From Anaerocolumna chitinilytica (GTDB lineage Bacteria; Bacillota; Clostridia; Lachnospirales; Lachnospiraceae), in assembly GCF_014218355.1 (NCBI RefSeq), contig NZ_AP023368.1, positions 372,001 through 436,000 of the forward strand: 64,000 nt of DNA, given 5' to 3'. Below, piece after piece: positions 7,114 through 16,097 of this stretch. Position numbers and translations under genes: made by a program. Within the stretch, counting starts at the first letter, position 1. Each line of letters begins with the position of its first letter. The notes beneath the pieces are model-generated. The model saw only the letters and a list, made by a program, of their open reading frames with translations. It searched no databases and was not told the origin of the DNA.

Positions 7114-9105
7114 ATGGAGAAAAATATTGTTATCGTCGGTGCCGGATATTCAGGTATTCTGACAGCGAAAAAACTTGCGAAAAGATTCAAAAAAAATCCT
7201 GATGTAACCATAACCATTATAGATAAGAACCCATTCCATACAATGCTTACTGAACTCCACGAAGTTGCGGCAAGCCGCGTAGATGAAGACAGTATCAAGA
7301 TCAGCCTTAAGAAAGTTTTTGCCGGAAGAAAGGTAAATGTTGTCATTGATACCGTAGCTTCCATCGATTTTACAGGCAAGAAAGTTTTAGGAAATACAGG
7401 CGAATATAAATATGACATTTTAGTTATGGCTGCTGGTTCCAAACCTACTTTTTATGGGGTACCCGGAGCGGAAGAATTTTCCTATAAACTATGGTCCTTT
7501 GATGACGCAGTGATGCTAAGAGACCGTATTCATAACGTTTTTCGACAGGCTTCTTGTGAAACAAATATCGAAGAGAGAAAGAAACTCTTAAGTTTCTTTG
7601 TTGTCGGGGCTGGATTTACCGGAGTTGAAATGGTCGGCGAACTGGCAGAATACGTTCCAATCCTTTGCGAAAAATATGAAATTGACAGAAAAGAAGTAAC
7701 TCTTTGTGATGTTGACGGATTGAGCCGTGTTATCCCTAACCTGACTGAAAAGCTTTCTGCAAAAGTGGCAAGACGCTTGGAAAAGATGGGTGTTTCCCTT
7801 ATAATGAATGCAACCGTATCAGCAGTTGGTAACGATTTTATAGAATTAAAACAAGGCGATAAAATAAATCATTATACCGCCGGAACAGTTATCTGGGCAG
7901 CTGGTATTCAGAGTGCTGATATTACACAGGAAGCCGGAAAGAATCTGGAACTTACCAGAGGCGCACGTGTACAAGTAGATAAGTACCTTCGTTCCACAAA
8001 AGACGAGAAAGTATTTATTGCCGGTGACAATATGTATTATGTTCCGGAAGGTGAAGAACGTCCTGTTCCCCAGATGGTTGAGAACTGTGAGCAGTGTGCA
8101 GACACTATTGCGCACAATATAGTTTGTTCAGTAACCGGACAGGGTGAGATGGAAGTTTACAAACCTGCATTCCACGGTGTTATGGTTAGTATCGGAGGAA
8201 GATACGGTGTGGCACAGGTAGGTTTACCGAATCACATGTTCAGTCTGGCATCATTCTTCGCTATGTTTACAAAGCATTTCATTAATATTATTTATTTTAT
8301 TCAGGTACTTGGATGGAATAAGATATTCAGCTATATAAAACATGAGTTCTTTACAGTAAGAAACTGCAGAAGCTTTGTGGGAGGACATTTCTCCAACAGA
8401 ACACCTAGTTTCCTTTTAGTAGCTTTAAGAGTATGGCTTGGAGCCGTATGGGTTTATGAAGGTATTATGAAGATTGTTGAAGGCTGGTTTACCGGAAGTA
8501 AATTAACAGATTTCTTCGGCGGCGCCAATACTTGGTATAACAGTATCTTAAATGCAGCATCAAACGTAGCTACCAAAGCTGTTGAAAGCGGAGCAGCAGA
8601 TGCAACTTCTTCTGCAACAGCAAGCGGCGGCGGGGAAGGAGCAGCACAGGCAGTAGGCCAGGTGTTAGTACATTTTAATATTCTTGGGTTAGTTAAAGTT
8701 ATTTTTGTAAGCGGTAAGACATTGGCAGAGTCCACATTAAATGACCTGGCATTCAAATTAGATATTCCGCTTATGAACTGGTTTGTAAATCATCTTATTT
8801 TACCGAACAACGGAATGCAGATGTTTATGCAGATATTTATCGTAATAGCAGAAATTTTAATCGGTCTTGCATTAATCGGCGGACTTCTTACAGGTCCTGC
8901 AGCAGCTGTTTCCTTAGTACTTCAATTTATGTTTGTCTGCACAACTGGCTTATATTTAAACACTTTCTGGATGATATTTGCAGGCATCGCGATGTTAATC
9001 GGTGCAGGAAGAACCTTTGGTCTGGATTACTATGCAATGCCCGGACTTAAGAAATGGTGGAAGAAATTACCTATAGTAAGAAAGTTGTACATTTATAATG
9101 ATTAA
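7114..9105 (+). CDS. ndh2: Type II NADH dehydrogenase with C-terminal membrane domain (Ndh2)
   Basis: 663 aa from the ATG at 7114 (AAAGGAG at 7101-7107). The N-terminal ~400 residues are a two-dinucleotide-fold flavoprotein: IVIVGAGYSG binds FAD, FFVVGAGFTG binds NADH, and FIAGD is the conserved FAD contact. The C-terminal ~260 residues add several membrane segments (LRVWLGAVWVYEGIMKIV; LVLQFMFVCTTGLY) in a DoxX-like arrangement. Ordinary Ndh-2 is about 400 aa; the membrane fusion marks the Ndh2 of flavin-based extracellular electron transfer, which passes electrons from NADH to a dedicated demethylmenaquinone. First gene of the operon; its stop overlaps the next start by 8 bp. Confidence 0.85.
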   Translation: MEKNIVIVGAGYSGILTAKKLAKRFKKNPDVTITIIDKNPFHTMLTELHEVAASRVDEDSIKISLKKVFAGRKVNVVIDTVASIDFTGKKVLGNTGEYKYDILVMAAGSKPTFYGVPGAEEFSYKLWSFDDAVMLRDRIHNVFRQASCETNIEERKKLLSFFVVGAGFTGVEMVGELAEYVPILCEKYEIDRKEVTLCDVDGLSRVIPNLTEKLSAKVARRLEKMGVSLIMNATVSAVGNDFIELKQGDKINHYTAGTVIWAAGIQSADITQEAGKNLELTRGARVQVDKYLRSTKDEKVFIAGDNMYYVPEGEERPVPQMVENCEQCADTIAHNIVCSVTGQGEMEVYKPAFHGVMVSIGGRYGVAQVGLPNHMFSLASFFAMFTKHFINIIYFIQVLGWNKIFSYIKHEFFTVRNCRSFVGGHFSNRTPSFLLVALRVWLGAVWVYEGIMKIVEGWFTGSKLTDFFGGANTWYNSILNAASNVATKAVESGAADATSSATASGGGEGAAQAVGQVLVHFNILGLVKVIFVSGKTLAESTLNDLAFKLDIPLMNWFVNHLILPNNGMQMFMQIFIVIAEILIGLALIGGLLTGPAAAVSLVLQFMFVCTTGLYLNTFWMIFAGIAMLIGAGRTFGLDYYAMPGLKKWWKKLPIVRKLYIYND

Positions 9106-10078
9106 TAATAAGACACACAGTCAAAGCGATATAACCCTTTTATCTGCTGAGGAAGCCACAAAGGCTGCAATCGAGGAGATGGACCGTGCCATAGCACGGT
9201 CCCCAAGGGTTGTTCGCGGATATATAACTCATTTGCTCTCATCCAGGGGCAAATATATTCGTGCAGGAGCACTTATCATCTGCAGTCAGAACGAAGAAGG
9301 GTTGGTTCATCCGAATGCAGTTAAGATGGCGGCGGCTATAGAAGTACTACATCTGGCTACGTTGGTACATGATGATGTGATAGATGATGCGGATTTACGC
9401 CGGGGCGAGCTGACGCTGCAAAAGAAGTTTGGTAAAAAAACGGCTGTAATATGCGGTGATTATCTTCTATGCACTGCCCTTATGTTAGCGGCTTCCATTA
9501 CTGAGAAAGAAAAATATCTGAGTCTTGCACTTCCTGACTATGCAGGTAAAATATGCACTGGGGAATTGGAACAATATATTAATAATTTTAATCTGAATCT
9601 CTCGGTTTATCAGTATTTAAAGATTATTTCAGGCAAAACAGCGGCATTATTTGAGGCTTCTTTTTATGCAGGTGCGGTTCTTGCGGACTATGATAAAAAG
9701 GAATGCAACCGCTACAAACAGTTGGGCTTTAATATCGGAATGATATTTCAGTTGACAGATGATTTAATGGATTTTGAATCCACCAAGGAAAAAAGCATGA
9801 AACCGGTGCAATCGGATTATGAGCAAGGTGTTATAACCCTCCCGCTTATACATGCCTTAAAGAATGAAGTTGATTTTAAGCAAAAGGCGGAGAAGAAGGA
9901 TATCTCAAGACAGGAGATAAATGATGCCGTCAATCGTTCCGGAGGACTTAAGGCCACCAGACACATTGTCGATAAGTACTATAAGAAATCCTTAAAGATA
10001 ATGGATGAATTGTCACTGAATCCTGTAAAAAAAGAAAAGCTTACAGAAATATTAAATAAAGCTTCCCGTTTAGATTAA
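9098..10078 (+). CDS. dmkB: Polyprenyl diphosphate synthase (DmkB-like)
   Basis: 326 aa. Both aspartate-rich motifs of trans-prenyl synthases are present: DDVID from residue 92 and DDLMD from residue 221, each coordinating Mg2+-diphosphate. It elongates allylic diphosphates with isopentenyl diphosphate to make the quinone tail. The start overlaps ndh2, and the UbiA-type prenyltransferase follows 13 bp downstream, matching the DmkB-DmkA pair of flavin-based electron transfer loci rather than a housekeeping locus. Chain length cannot be read reliably. Confidence 0.82.
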   Translation: MINNKTHSQSDITLLSAEEATKAAIEEMDRAIARSPRVVRGYITHLLSSRGKYIRAGALIICSQNEEGLVHPNAVKMAAAIEVLHLATLVHDDVIDDADLRRGELTLQKKFGKKTAVICGDYLLCTALMLAASITEKEKYLSLALPDYAGKICTGELEQYINNFNLNLSVYQYLKIISGKTAALFEASFYAGAVLADYDKKECNRYKQLGFNIGMIFQLTDDLMDFESTKEKSMKPVQSDYEQGVITLPLIHALKNEVDFKQKAEKKDISRQEINDAVNRSGGLKATRHIVDKYYKKSLKIMDELSLNPVKKEKLTEILNKASRLD

Positions 10079-10091
10079 GGAGCAAAAGCAG

Positions 10092-10994
10092 ATGATAAAA
10101 CGGTTTTTTGAATATGTAGAAATCCGGACTAAAATTACCAGTCTCTTTGCATTTGCCATGTCAATTGGTGTTTTACTCTATCAGGGTGAATCAATTCAGG
10201 TAATGATTACACTGGTATTCTTTTGCTCCATGTTTTTGATAGATATTGCTACTACAGCAATTAATAATTATATAGATACCAAGGATGGTAACCAGCTGCT
10301 CCCCTTTCAGAGAAGAACAGCGCTGCATATTATATATGCGCTGCTGATTTCCGGTGGGATACTGGGAATCTACTTGGCTTACCGTACTGATTTGGTTGTT
10401 TTATTTGTCGGAGGGCTTTGTTTTTTGTGTGGTGTGTTATATACCTATGGCCCGGTACCCATATCAAGACAGCCTTTAGGAGAACTTCTTTCCGGTATCT
10501 TTTACGGTTTGTTTATTCCGTTTTTAATGTTTTACATTAATTCACCGGCAGGAACCTTTTTAAGCTATAGCATAAGCTTGGAAGAAGTTAGTATAAGTTT
10601 TCATATCATACCGATTCTTAAACTTTTCCTGGTTGCTGTGATTCCATTTTGCTGCACAGCGAATATCATGCTGGCAAATAACATTTGTGATGTAGAAAAG
10701 GATATTTTGGTAAAACGGCATACCCTGCCTTATTATATTGGTAAAAAATCAATTGGATTATTTGCCGGGCTTTATTACATTTGTTACGCTGGTATTATTT
10801 TAATGTGTATTGTTAAAATATTATCACCATTGTGCTTACTGGCACTACTTACCCTGTACCCGGTAGAGAAAAACATCAGGGAATTCAAGAAAAAACAAGT
10901 AAAAAGTGAGACCTTTGTGGTTTCTATAAAGAATTATATTGCAATTATGGGCAGCCTTACAATACTTGTATTTATTAGTTTGCTGCTTCCCTAA
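10092..10994 (+). CDS. dmkA: UbiA-family prenyltransferase (DmkA/MenA-like)
   Basis: 300 aa with about eight or nine membrane helices. The two Asp-rich loops of the UbiA superfamily are seen: NNYIDTKDG at about residues 58-66 and NNICDVEKD at about 196-204. It should attach the polyprenyl chain from the preceding synthase to a naphthoate, giving the demethylmenaquinone used by Ndh2. RBS AAGGAG lies just upstream. A hairpin (ATCAGC/GCTGGT, about 11047-11061) in the gap before the lipoprotein gene lacks a T tract, so it may stabilise a processed mRNA rather than terminate. Confidence 0.82.
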   Translation: MIKRFFEYVEIRTKITSLFAFAMSIGVLLYQGESIQVMITLVFFCSMFLIDIATTAINNYIDTKDGNQLLPFQRRTALHIIYALLISGGILGIYLAYRTDLVVLFVGGLCFLCGVLYTYGPVPISRQPLGELLSGIFYGLFIPFLMFYINSPAGTFLSYSISLEEVSISFHIIPILKLFLVAVIPFCCTANIMLANNICDVEKDILVKRHTLPYYIGKKSIGLFAGLYYICYAGIILMCIVKILSPLCLLALLTLYPVEKNIREFKKKQVKSETFVVSIKNYIAIMGSLTILVFISLLLP

Positions 10995-11102
10995 TTAGAA
11001 TGATTAAGGCTAATCAGATTTTGTGTTTTAAAAGTGTTTATTTTTATCAGCAAATGCTGGTATTAAAATAAAAAAATAATCATATTATGGAGGATAAAAT
11101 TT

Positions 11103-12116
11103 ATGAAAAAAGGCTTAGCACTTGTATTATGCATGACTTTAGTGCTTTCTGCTTTGACAGCTTGCGGTAAGAGCAGCGGTTCTAAAGGCGAAGCAATTAA
11201 AACTGGTCTTGGTATAATTACACACGTATCAAGTTCAACCAATGCAGGAGACGAAGATGGTCTCGCTGAGACAGATTCTTATGTTGCTGCTGTAACTGTT
11301 GGTTCTGATGGAAAGATTATCGAGTGTAAACTTGATGCTGCTCAGACAAAAATCAACTTTTCTAAAGAAGGAAAACTTACAACTGATTTAGCTACAGTTA
11401 TGAAGTCAAAACAGGAACTGAAAGAAGAATACGGTATGAAGGGCAGCTCTTCAATCGGTAAAGAGTGGAATGAGCAGGCTGATGCATTCGCAAAATATTG
11501 TGTTGGAAAAACTTTAGATGAAGTTAAAGGTATTGCCGTAACAGATGAAGGTAAAGCTAGTGATGCTGATCTTTCTTCTTCTGTAACAGTACATGTTGGT
11601 GATTTTATTGCCGTTGTTGCTAAAGCTGTTGCAAATGCACAGGATTTAGGTGCAAAATCCGGAGATAAATTAGGATTCGGCGTTAATACAACAATTGATA
11701 AGTCCACAGATGCTGCAGCAGATACTGATGGTGTAGCTGAAGCTTATTCTTACTACACAGCAGTAACCGTTGATTCTTCCAAGAAGATCACAAGCTGTGC
11801 TATTGATGCTTCTATCGCTGATGTAAAATTCAATACAACAGGTACAATCACATCTGATATTTCTGCTGATGTTCAGTCTAAACAGGAATTAAAAGATGCT
11901 TATGGTATGAAGCAGGCTTCCTCCATCGGCAAAGAGTGGTATGAAGAAGCAAATGCATTTGCTAAATATGCTACAGGTAAGACAATTGACCAGATCAAAG
12001 GTATTGCTGTAAGCGATGAAGGAACACCGAAGGACTCTGATCTTGCAAGTTCTGTAACAATACATATTGCACCTCTTTCTGGTGTAATCGAAAAAGCTGT
12101 AACAAACGCTCAGTAA
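11103..12116 (+). CDS. pplA: PplA-like extracellular flavinylated lipoprotein (two repeats)
   Basis: 337 aa. Signal peptide with lipobox LTAC; Cys21 is the predicted lipid anchor. Two homologous ~140-aa domains follow. Both contain KSKQELKxxYGMK, SSIGKEW and a distal motif, DADLSSSVT in domain 1 and DSDLASSVT in domain 2. The motif aligns by position with the D-x-x-S-G-A-T flavinylation site of FMN-binding domains, which makes Thr162 and Thr319 the candidate FMN attachment residues. The ApbE transferase gene follows. In Listeria the equivalent PplA carries two FMNs and relays electrons outside the cell. The SSVT variant means standard motif searches may miss it. Strong terminator downstream. 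Confidence 0.75.
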   Translation: MKKGLALVLCMTLVLSALTACGKSSGSKGEAIKTGLGIITHVSSSTNAGDEDGLAETDSYVAAVTVGSDGKIIECKLDAAQTKINFSKEGKLTTDLATVMKSKQELKEEYGMKGSSSIGKEWNEQADAFAKYCVGKTLDEVKGIAVTDEGKASDADLSSSVTVHVGDFIAVVAKAVANAQDLGAKSGDKLGFGVNTTIDKSTDAAADTDGVAEAYSYYTAVTVDSSKKITSCAIDASIADVKFNTTGTITSDISADVQSKQELKDAYGMKQASSIGKEWYEEANAFAKYATGKTIDQIKGIAVSDEGTPKDSDLASSVTIHIAPLSGVIEKAVTNAQ

Positions 12117-12137
12117 TTCGTAAAGGCGTAGCTTTAA

Positions 12138-12166
12138 GGGAGGTAGTTTGACTACCTCCCTATTTT
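12138..12166 (+). terminator. Terminator between pplA and apbE
   Basis: Perfect 9-bp stem GGGAGGTAG (12138-12146)/CTACCTCCC (12152-12160), then TATTTT. Weak T tract; partial read-through into the ApbE gene is likely. Confidence 0.7.
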
Positions 12167-12222
12167 AAACAGAGAATATATGTGATAGAACAATTTCAGG
12201 TTCTATAGAAATGGAGACTAAC

Positions 12223-13272
12223 GTGGGAAAGCGGATTTTATGCTTGGCACTGATATTTATTAATGTAATTTCTCTCACCTCCTGTGCTTTTTCAAAGCCA
12301 AAAAGATATGAAGCGGAATTTCTGGTTTTATTTGATACGGTAACAAAAATAGTCGGTTATGCCGACAGCAAAAAAGAATTCGACAAAAATGCCCAAATGA
12401 TCTATGATGAGCTTAAAATATATCATGAGTTGTATGACATCTATAACAATTATGACGGGATTAATAATATAAAAACAATTAACGATAATGCTGGTGTTAA
12501 ACCGGTAAAAGTGGATAAGAAGTTATTGGACATGCTTGTATATGCCAAGAATGCTTATACTGAAACAGACGGCAAATTAAATATTGCTCTTGGAGCAGTT
12601 CTGCAGGTATGGCATAAATACAGGGAGGAAGGTATTAATGACCCTGAAAAGGCTAAACTTCCACCCATGGAGTTGCTGCAGGAAAAAAACAAACATACGA
12701 ATATTGATAATCTGATTATTGATGAGAAGAATTCTACCGTATTCCTAAAAGATCCCGAAATGTCTCTTGATGTAGGAGGCGTAGGCAAGGGATATGCAAC
12801 CGAACAGGTATGCCAATATGCTGAAGCTCATGGCTTTGCAAACGGTATGGTCAGCGTCGGAGGCAATGTCCGGGTTATCGGAAGCAGAGACGGTAAGGGA
12901 GAGCCTTGGCATGTAGGTATACAGAATCCGGATTTAAACAGTGAAAAGACGAATCTGCTGATTCTGAATCTAACAGAAGCATCTTTAGTATCCAGCGGTG
13001 ACTATGAAAGATATTATATGGTTGACGGCAAAAAGTACCATCACATCATCGACCCTGTAACCTTAATGCCGTCAACGTATTTTACAGCAGTCACTATCGT
13101 ATGCAAAGATTCCGGAATGGCAGATGCCTTTACGAAAGCAATTTATAACATGCCTTATGAGGATGGACTAAAGTTTGTAGCAGCGCATCCCCAGATACAA
13201 GCCCTTTGGGTATTCAAAAACGGAGACATCAAATATAGCCCTGGTTTTGCAAAATACATCAGAGAACAATAA
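12223..13272 (+). CDS. apbE: ApbE-family FMN transferase lipoprotein (FmnB)
   Basis: 350 codons from the GTG at 12223, preferred over the ATG at 12211 because GGAG at 12213-12216 is well spaced for it and the ATG has no box. Lipoprotein signal ends SLTSC (Cys21). ApbE signatures: SLDVGGVGKGYATE, SVGGNVRVIG, SSGDYERYY and HHIIDP. The enzyme moves FMN from FAD to Ser/Thr of extracytoplasmic proteins with Mg2+. Here the likely substrate is the preceding PplA-like lipoprotein, and Gx/EetB follows, so it fits FmnB of electron-transfer loci. Family certain; substrate inferred. Confidence 0.88.
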   Translation: MGKRILCLALIFINVISLTSCAFSKPKRYEAEFLVLFDTVTKIVGYADSKKEFDKNAQMIYDELKIYHELYDIYNNYDGINNIKTINDNAGVKPVKVDKKLLDMLVYAKNAYTETDGKLNIALGAVLQVWHKYREEGINDPEKAKLPPMELLQEKNKHTNIDNLIIDEKNSTVFLKDPEMSLDVGGVGKGYATEQVCQYAEAHGFANGMVSVGGNVRVIGSRDGKGEPWHVGIQNPDLNSEKTNLLILNLTEASLVSSGDYERYYMVDGKKYHHIIDPVTLMPSTYFTAVTIVCKDSGMADAFTKAIYNMPYEDGLKFVAAHPQIQALWVFKNGDIKYSPGFAKYIREQ

Positions 13273-13275
13273 GAA

Positions 13276-13331
13276 TGTGAAAATTAAAAAGATAATTTTC
13301 ACAGACATGTTTGCACCTGCGAAATCCTCGG
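13276..13331 (+). repeat. Recurrent intergenic motif, copy 1
   Basis: A perfect 10-bp inverted repeat TGTGAAAATT/AATTTTCACA (13276-13285, 13294-13303) is followed by CCTGCGAAATCCTCGG (13316-13331). The same 16-mer after a similar inverted repeat is found between rpoB and rpoC (22855-22902). Confidence 0.5.
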
Positions 13332-13379
13332 TATAAACATGAGGTACATTACATTAGAAAGTCATAGATAGGAGTTTAC

Positions 13380-13898
13380 ATGAAGAAATCTACGGCAGGC
13401 CAAGTCGCTTTTTATGGAATATTTGTGGCACTTGCCTTTATATTTAGTTTTGTTGAGGTGTTGGTTCCCATATCCCTGGGAATCCCGGGGATTAAGCTGG
13501 GACTGGCAAATATTGTGGTGCTTACAGCTCTTTATGCCATGGGCCCAAGGGATGCATTCTTTATCTCCTGTGTCCGGATAGTACTGGTAGGATTTACATT
13601 CGGTAACATGGCAAGTCTTCTTTACAGTATAGCAGGAGGACTTCTAAGCTGGCTGGTAATGTGTCTGTTCAAGAAAATCAAGGGCTTTAGTATGATTGGA
13701 GTAAGCCTTGCGGGAGGAATATCTCATAATATCGGGCAGATAGCAGTAGCGGGACTTATGCTGAAAACCACAAGTATTATATATTATTTGCCGGTATTAC
13801 TGATTGCCGGTACTGTAACAGGAATTTTAATAGGAATACTTGGAGGAATGCTGCTTAAGGTACAGTTAAAGCTTAAAAACAGCACAAGATATTGGTAA
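13380..13898 (+). CDS. eetB: Gx transporter / EetB-like membrane protein
   Basis: 172 aa, five to six hydrophobic segments. The signature PISLGIPGIKLGLANIVVL and later FGNMASLLYSIAGG match the Gx transporter family, historically annotated as heptaprenyl diphosphate synthase component I. In flavin-based extracellular electron transfer loci this is EetB, the membrane partner of the NusG_II protein EetA, whose homologue is at 39-422. AGGAG box just upstream. The 16-bp recurrent motif lies in its leader. Confidence 0.8.
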   Translation: MKKSTAGQVAFYGIFVALAFIFSFVEVLVPISLGIPGIKLGLANIVVLTALYAMGPRDAFFISCVRIVLVGFTFGNMASLLYSIAGGLLSWLVMCLFKKIKGFSMIGVSLAGGISHNIGQIAVAGLMLKTTSIIYYLPVLLIAGTVTGILIGILGGMLLKVQLKLKNSTRYW

Positions 13899-13922
13899 AC
13901 ACGGAAAAGGGGTGATGGGAAC

Positions 13923-14936
13923 ATGGCAACGATAAAAGACATTGCTGAAAAATGCAGCGTATCGGTATCCACTGTCAGTAAGGCATTAAATGGATACAGG
14001 GATATCGGTGAAGAGAAGAGAGAAGAGATTAAGAAGGTCGCCATTGAATTAGGGTATCTGCCTACTAATGGAGAAAAAATCTTAAAAACAAAAAAGACTT
14101 ATAACATAGGGGTGCTCTTTTCAACTCTTTTTGACTATGGACTCAGAAATGAGTATTTTGCCCATGTTCTGGCGTCTTTTAAGGAAAGAGCTGCCTTAAA
14201 AGGCTATGATATTACATTTATAGAGCAGAATATGGGAAAGCGCAGTATGAGCTTTCTGGAACATTGCAGATACCGTAACTTTGATGGTGTATTCATTGTG
14301 TGTGCAGATTTCACTCAGACCCAGGTAATCGAATTGATTAACAGCCCTTTTCCTGTTGTGACCATTGATCAGGTATCGAATGAAGCAATTTCTATCTTAT
14401 CGGATAATTACGATGGAATGAGACAGCTGGTGCAGTATATAATAGACTGCGGTCATGAAAGAATAGCCTATATACATGGAAATAAATCATCGGTTACCCA
14501 TAACCGTCTCGTAGGTTTTCATAACACTATGAAAGAAAATGGTCTTTCAATACCGGAAGATTATATGATAGAAGGAATCTACAGAAATTCGGAATTCTGT
14601 GAAGAACTGGCGATTAATCTTATGAAACTTCCGGTTCCGCCCACCTGTATTCTGGCGCCGGATGATCATGCTGCTCTTGGTGTAATGAATGGAATCAGGA
14701 AGGCAGGACTTAGAGTACCCGAGGATATTTCGGTTGCCGGGTATGATGGGATACTTGTCTCCCAGGCAATAGAACCCAGACTAACAACAATAAAACAGGA
14801 TACGGATAAAATAGGAAGCGAAGCGGCAAGACAGCTTATCAATCTAATTGAAAGCCCTATGACAACATCTCTGGATTCCGTATGTTTGAAGGTTGAACTG
14901 ATAAAAGGCGGTACAGTTAGAAACATAAAAAAATAA
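13923..14936 (+). CDS. LacI/GalR-family transcriptional regulator
   Basis: 337 aa. N-terminal helix-turn-helix and hinge (TIKDIAEKCSVSVSTVSKAL) followed by a periplasmic-binding-protein-like effector domain (GVLFSTLFDYGL, VVTIDQVSNEA, PEDISVAGYDG, LTTIKQDTDKIG). Starts 24 bp after eetB with a GGGGTGATGGG box, so it may be cotranscribed with the electron-transfer operon, though LacI proteins usually respond to sugars or nucleosides and the ligand cannot be predicted. A strong promoter for the ribosomal operon starts right at its stop codon. Confidence 0.88.
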   Translation: MATIKDIAEKCSVSVSTVSKALNGYRDIGEEKREEIKKVAIELGYLPTNGEKILKTKKTYNIGVLFSTLFDYGLRNEYFAHVLASFKERAALKGYDITFIEQNMGKRSMSFLEHCRYRNFDGVFIVCADFTQTQVIELINSPFPVVTIDQVSNEAISILSDNYDGMRQLVQYIIDCGHERIAYIHGNKSSVTHNRLVGFHNTMKENGLSIPEDYMIEGIYRNSEFCEELAINLMKLPVPPTCILAPDDHAALGVMNGIRKAGLRVPEDISVAGYDGILVSQAIEPRLTTIKQDTDKIGSEAARQLINLIESPMTTSLDSVCLKVELIKGGTVRNIKK

Positions 14937-14965
14937 TTGACGTGAATAATAAAGTATGTTATATT
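14937..14965 (+). promoter_or_regulatory. Promoter of rpmG-secE-nusG operon
   Basis: TTGACG (14937-14942), 17 bp, TATATT (14960-14965) with an extended TGT in front of the -10. It begins inside the stop codon of the LacI gene. Confidence 0.7.
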
Positions 14966-15032
14966 ATATTGGCGATGGAAGAGGTCTTTTTTTTATGCCT
15001 AAAATTTTAAAATTCAAGCGGAGGTGGAAGCT

Positions 15033-15182
15033 GTGCGCGTAAAGATCACATTGGCATGTACGGAGTGCAAACAACGTAATTACAATACGACAAAAGAGAA
15101 GAAAGCACATCCAGACAGAATGGAAACAAAGAAATATTGCAAGTTCTGCAAATCACACACACTACACAAAGAAACAAAATAA
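15033..15182 (+). CDS. rpmG: 50S ribosomal protein L33
   Basis: 49 aa, GTG start with GGAGGTGG at 15020-15027. The sequence keeps the zinc-binding form of L33: CTEC near residue 9 and CKFC near residue 36, plus the NYNTTKEKK core. Position directly before secE and nusG is the normal Firmicute order, which supports this short gene strongly. Confidence 0.93.
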   Translation: MRVKITLACTECKQRNYNTTKEKKAHPDRMETKKYCKFCKSHTLHKETK

Positions 15183-15257
15183 CGGTATCTTAAATTCTAT
15201 ACAGTTCACTTAAAAAGCAATTTTTGGGACAGACTGATAGGAAAGGAAAGTGAGAAT

Positions 15258-15467
15258 ATGGGAGAAAACTTAACTACAACGGAAAAGGCTCCAAAGAAAA
15301 GCAAGTTCAAAGGACTGAAAGCTGAATTCTCAAAAATAGCCTGGCCTGACAGAGATACTTTAATCAAGCAGTCCTCAGCAGTGCTTGCAGCATCTGTTGC
15401 GCTTGGTGTAATTATATCTGTAGTAGATTTAATCGTAAAATTCGGTCTCGGTTTTATTATTAAATAG
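15258..15467 (+). CDS. secE: Preprotein translocase subunit SecE
   Basis: 69 aa with one C-terminal membrane helix (about residues 43-66) and the amphipathic EFSKIAWP segment that contacts SecY. Length and single helix are typical of Gram-positive SecE. Forms the SecYEG channel clamp. It is the second gene of the rpmG-secE-nusG unit, 15 bp before nusG. Confidence 0.95.
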   Translation: MGENLTTTEKAPKKSKFKGLKAEFSKIAWPDRDTLIKQSSAVLAASVALGVIISVVDLIVKFGLGFIIK

Positions 15468-15482
15468 AATAAGGATGGTCAT

Positions 15483-15998
15483 ATGTCAAAGACGAATTGG
15501 TACGTTGTTCATACCTACTCAGGATATGAGAATAAGGTGAAAGCCAACATTGAGAAAACAATTGAAAACAGAAAACTTCAAGATCAGATCTTAGAGGTAT
15601 CCGTTCCCTTACAGGATGTTATCGAAGTAAAGAACGGCGTTAAGAAAAAAGTTCAGAAGAAGATGTTCCCTGGATATGTTTTGCTTAACATGGAAATGAA
15701 CGACGATACATGGTACGTTGTTCGTAATACACGAGGCGTTACCGGATTTGTCGGTCCTGGCTCCAAACCGGTTCCCTTAACTGATTTAGAAATGAAAGCT
15801 ATGGGAATTAAGAAAGACGACGTTGTTGTTGATTTTGAAATCGGTGATATGGTGGAGGTTGTTTCCGGTGTGTGGGAAAATACAACTGGCATCATTAAGC
15901 AGATTAATACTCACAAACAGATTGTCACAATAAGTGTCGATATGTTTGGCCGTGAGACTCCTGTCGAAATAAGTTTCACGGATATCAGAAAATTGTAA
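15483..15998 (+). CDS. nusG: Transcription termination/antitermination factor NusG
   Basis: 171 aa. NGN domain begins NWYVVHTYSGYENKV and contains MFPGYVLL; a C-terminal KOW domain carries GDMVEVVSGVW. Binds the RNA polymerase clamp and links it to Rho or ribosomal S10. Immediately downstream of secE. It is a housekeeping paralogue and not the NusG_II protein at 39-422. Confidence 0.97.
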   Translation: MSKTNWYVVHTYSGYENKVKANIEKTIENRKLQDQILEVSVPLQDVIEVKNGVKKKVQKKMFPGYVLLNMEMNDDTWYVVRNTRGVTGFVGPGSKPVPLTDLEMKAMGIKKDDVVVDFEIGDMVEVVSGVWENTTGIIKQINTHKQIVTISVDMFGRETPVEISFTDIRKL

Positions 15999-16048
15999 AC
16001 AAAGAACATCCGGGCTCAAAAACTTCTATTGCACAAAAGAAACCGGAT

Positions 16049-16076
16049 GGTGGGAGGGCAATCCCGATAAAACCAC
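16049..16076 (+). promoter_or_regulatory. Ribosomal protein L1-binding mRNA site upstream of rplK
   Basis: GGTGGGAGGG, a short loop, then CCCGATAAAACCAC. The paired GGTGG/CCAC and GGG/CCC with GA opposite GATAAAA mimic the L1 site of 23S rRNA (GGTGGGAGG ... ATACCACC). Autogenous control by L1 is known for L11-L1 operons. A second copy precedes rplA. Confidence 0.6.
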
Positions 16077-16097
16077 AAATTCAGGAGGTATGCTATA

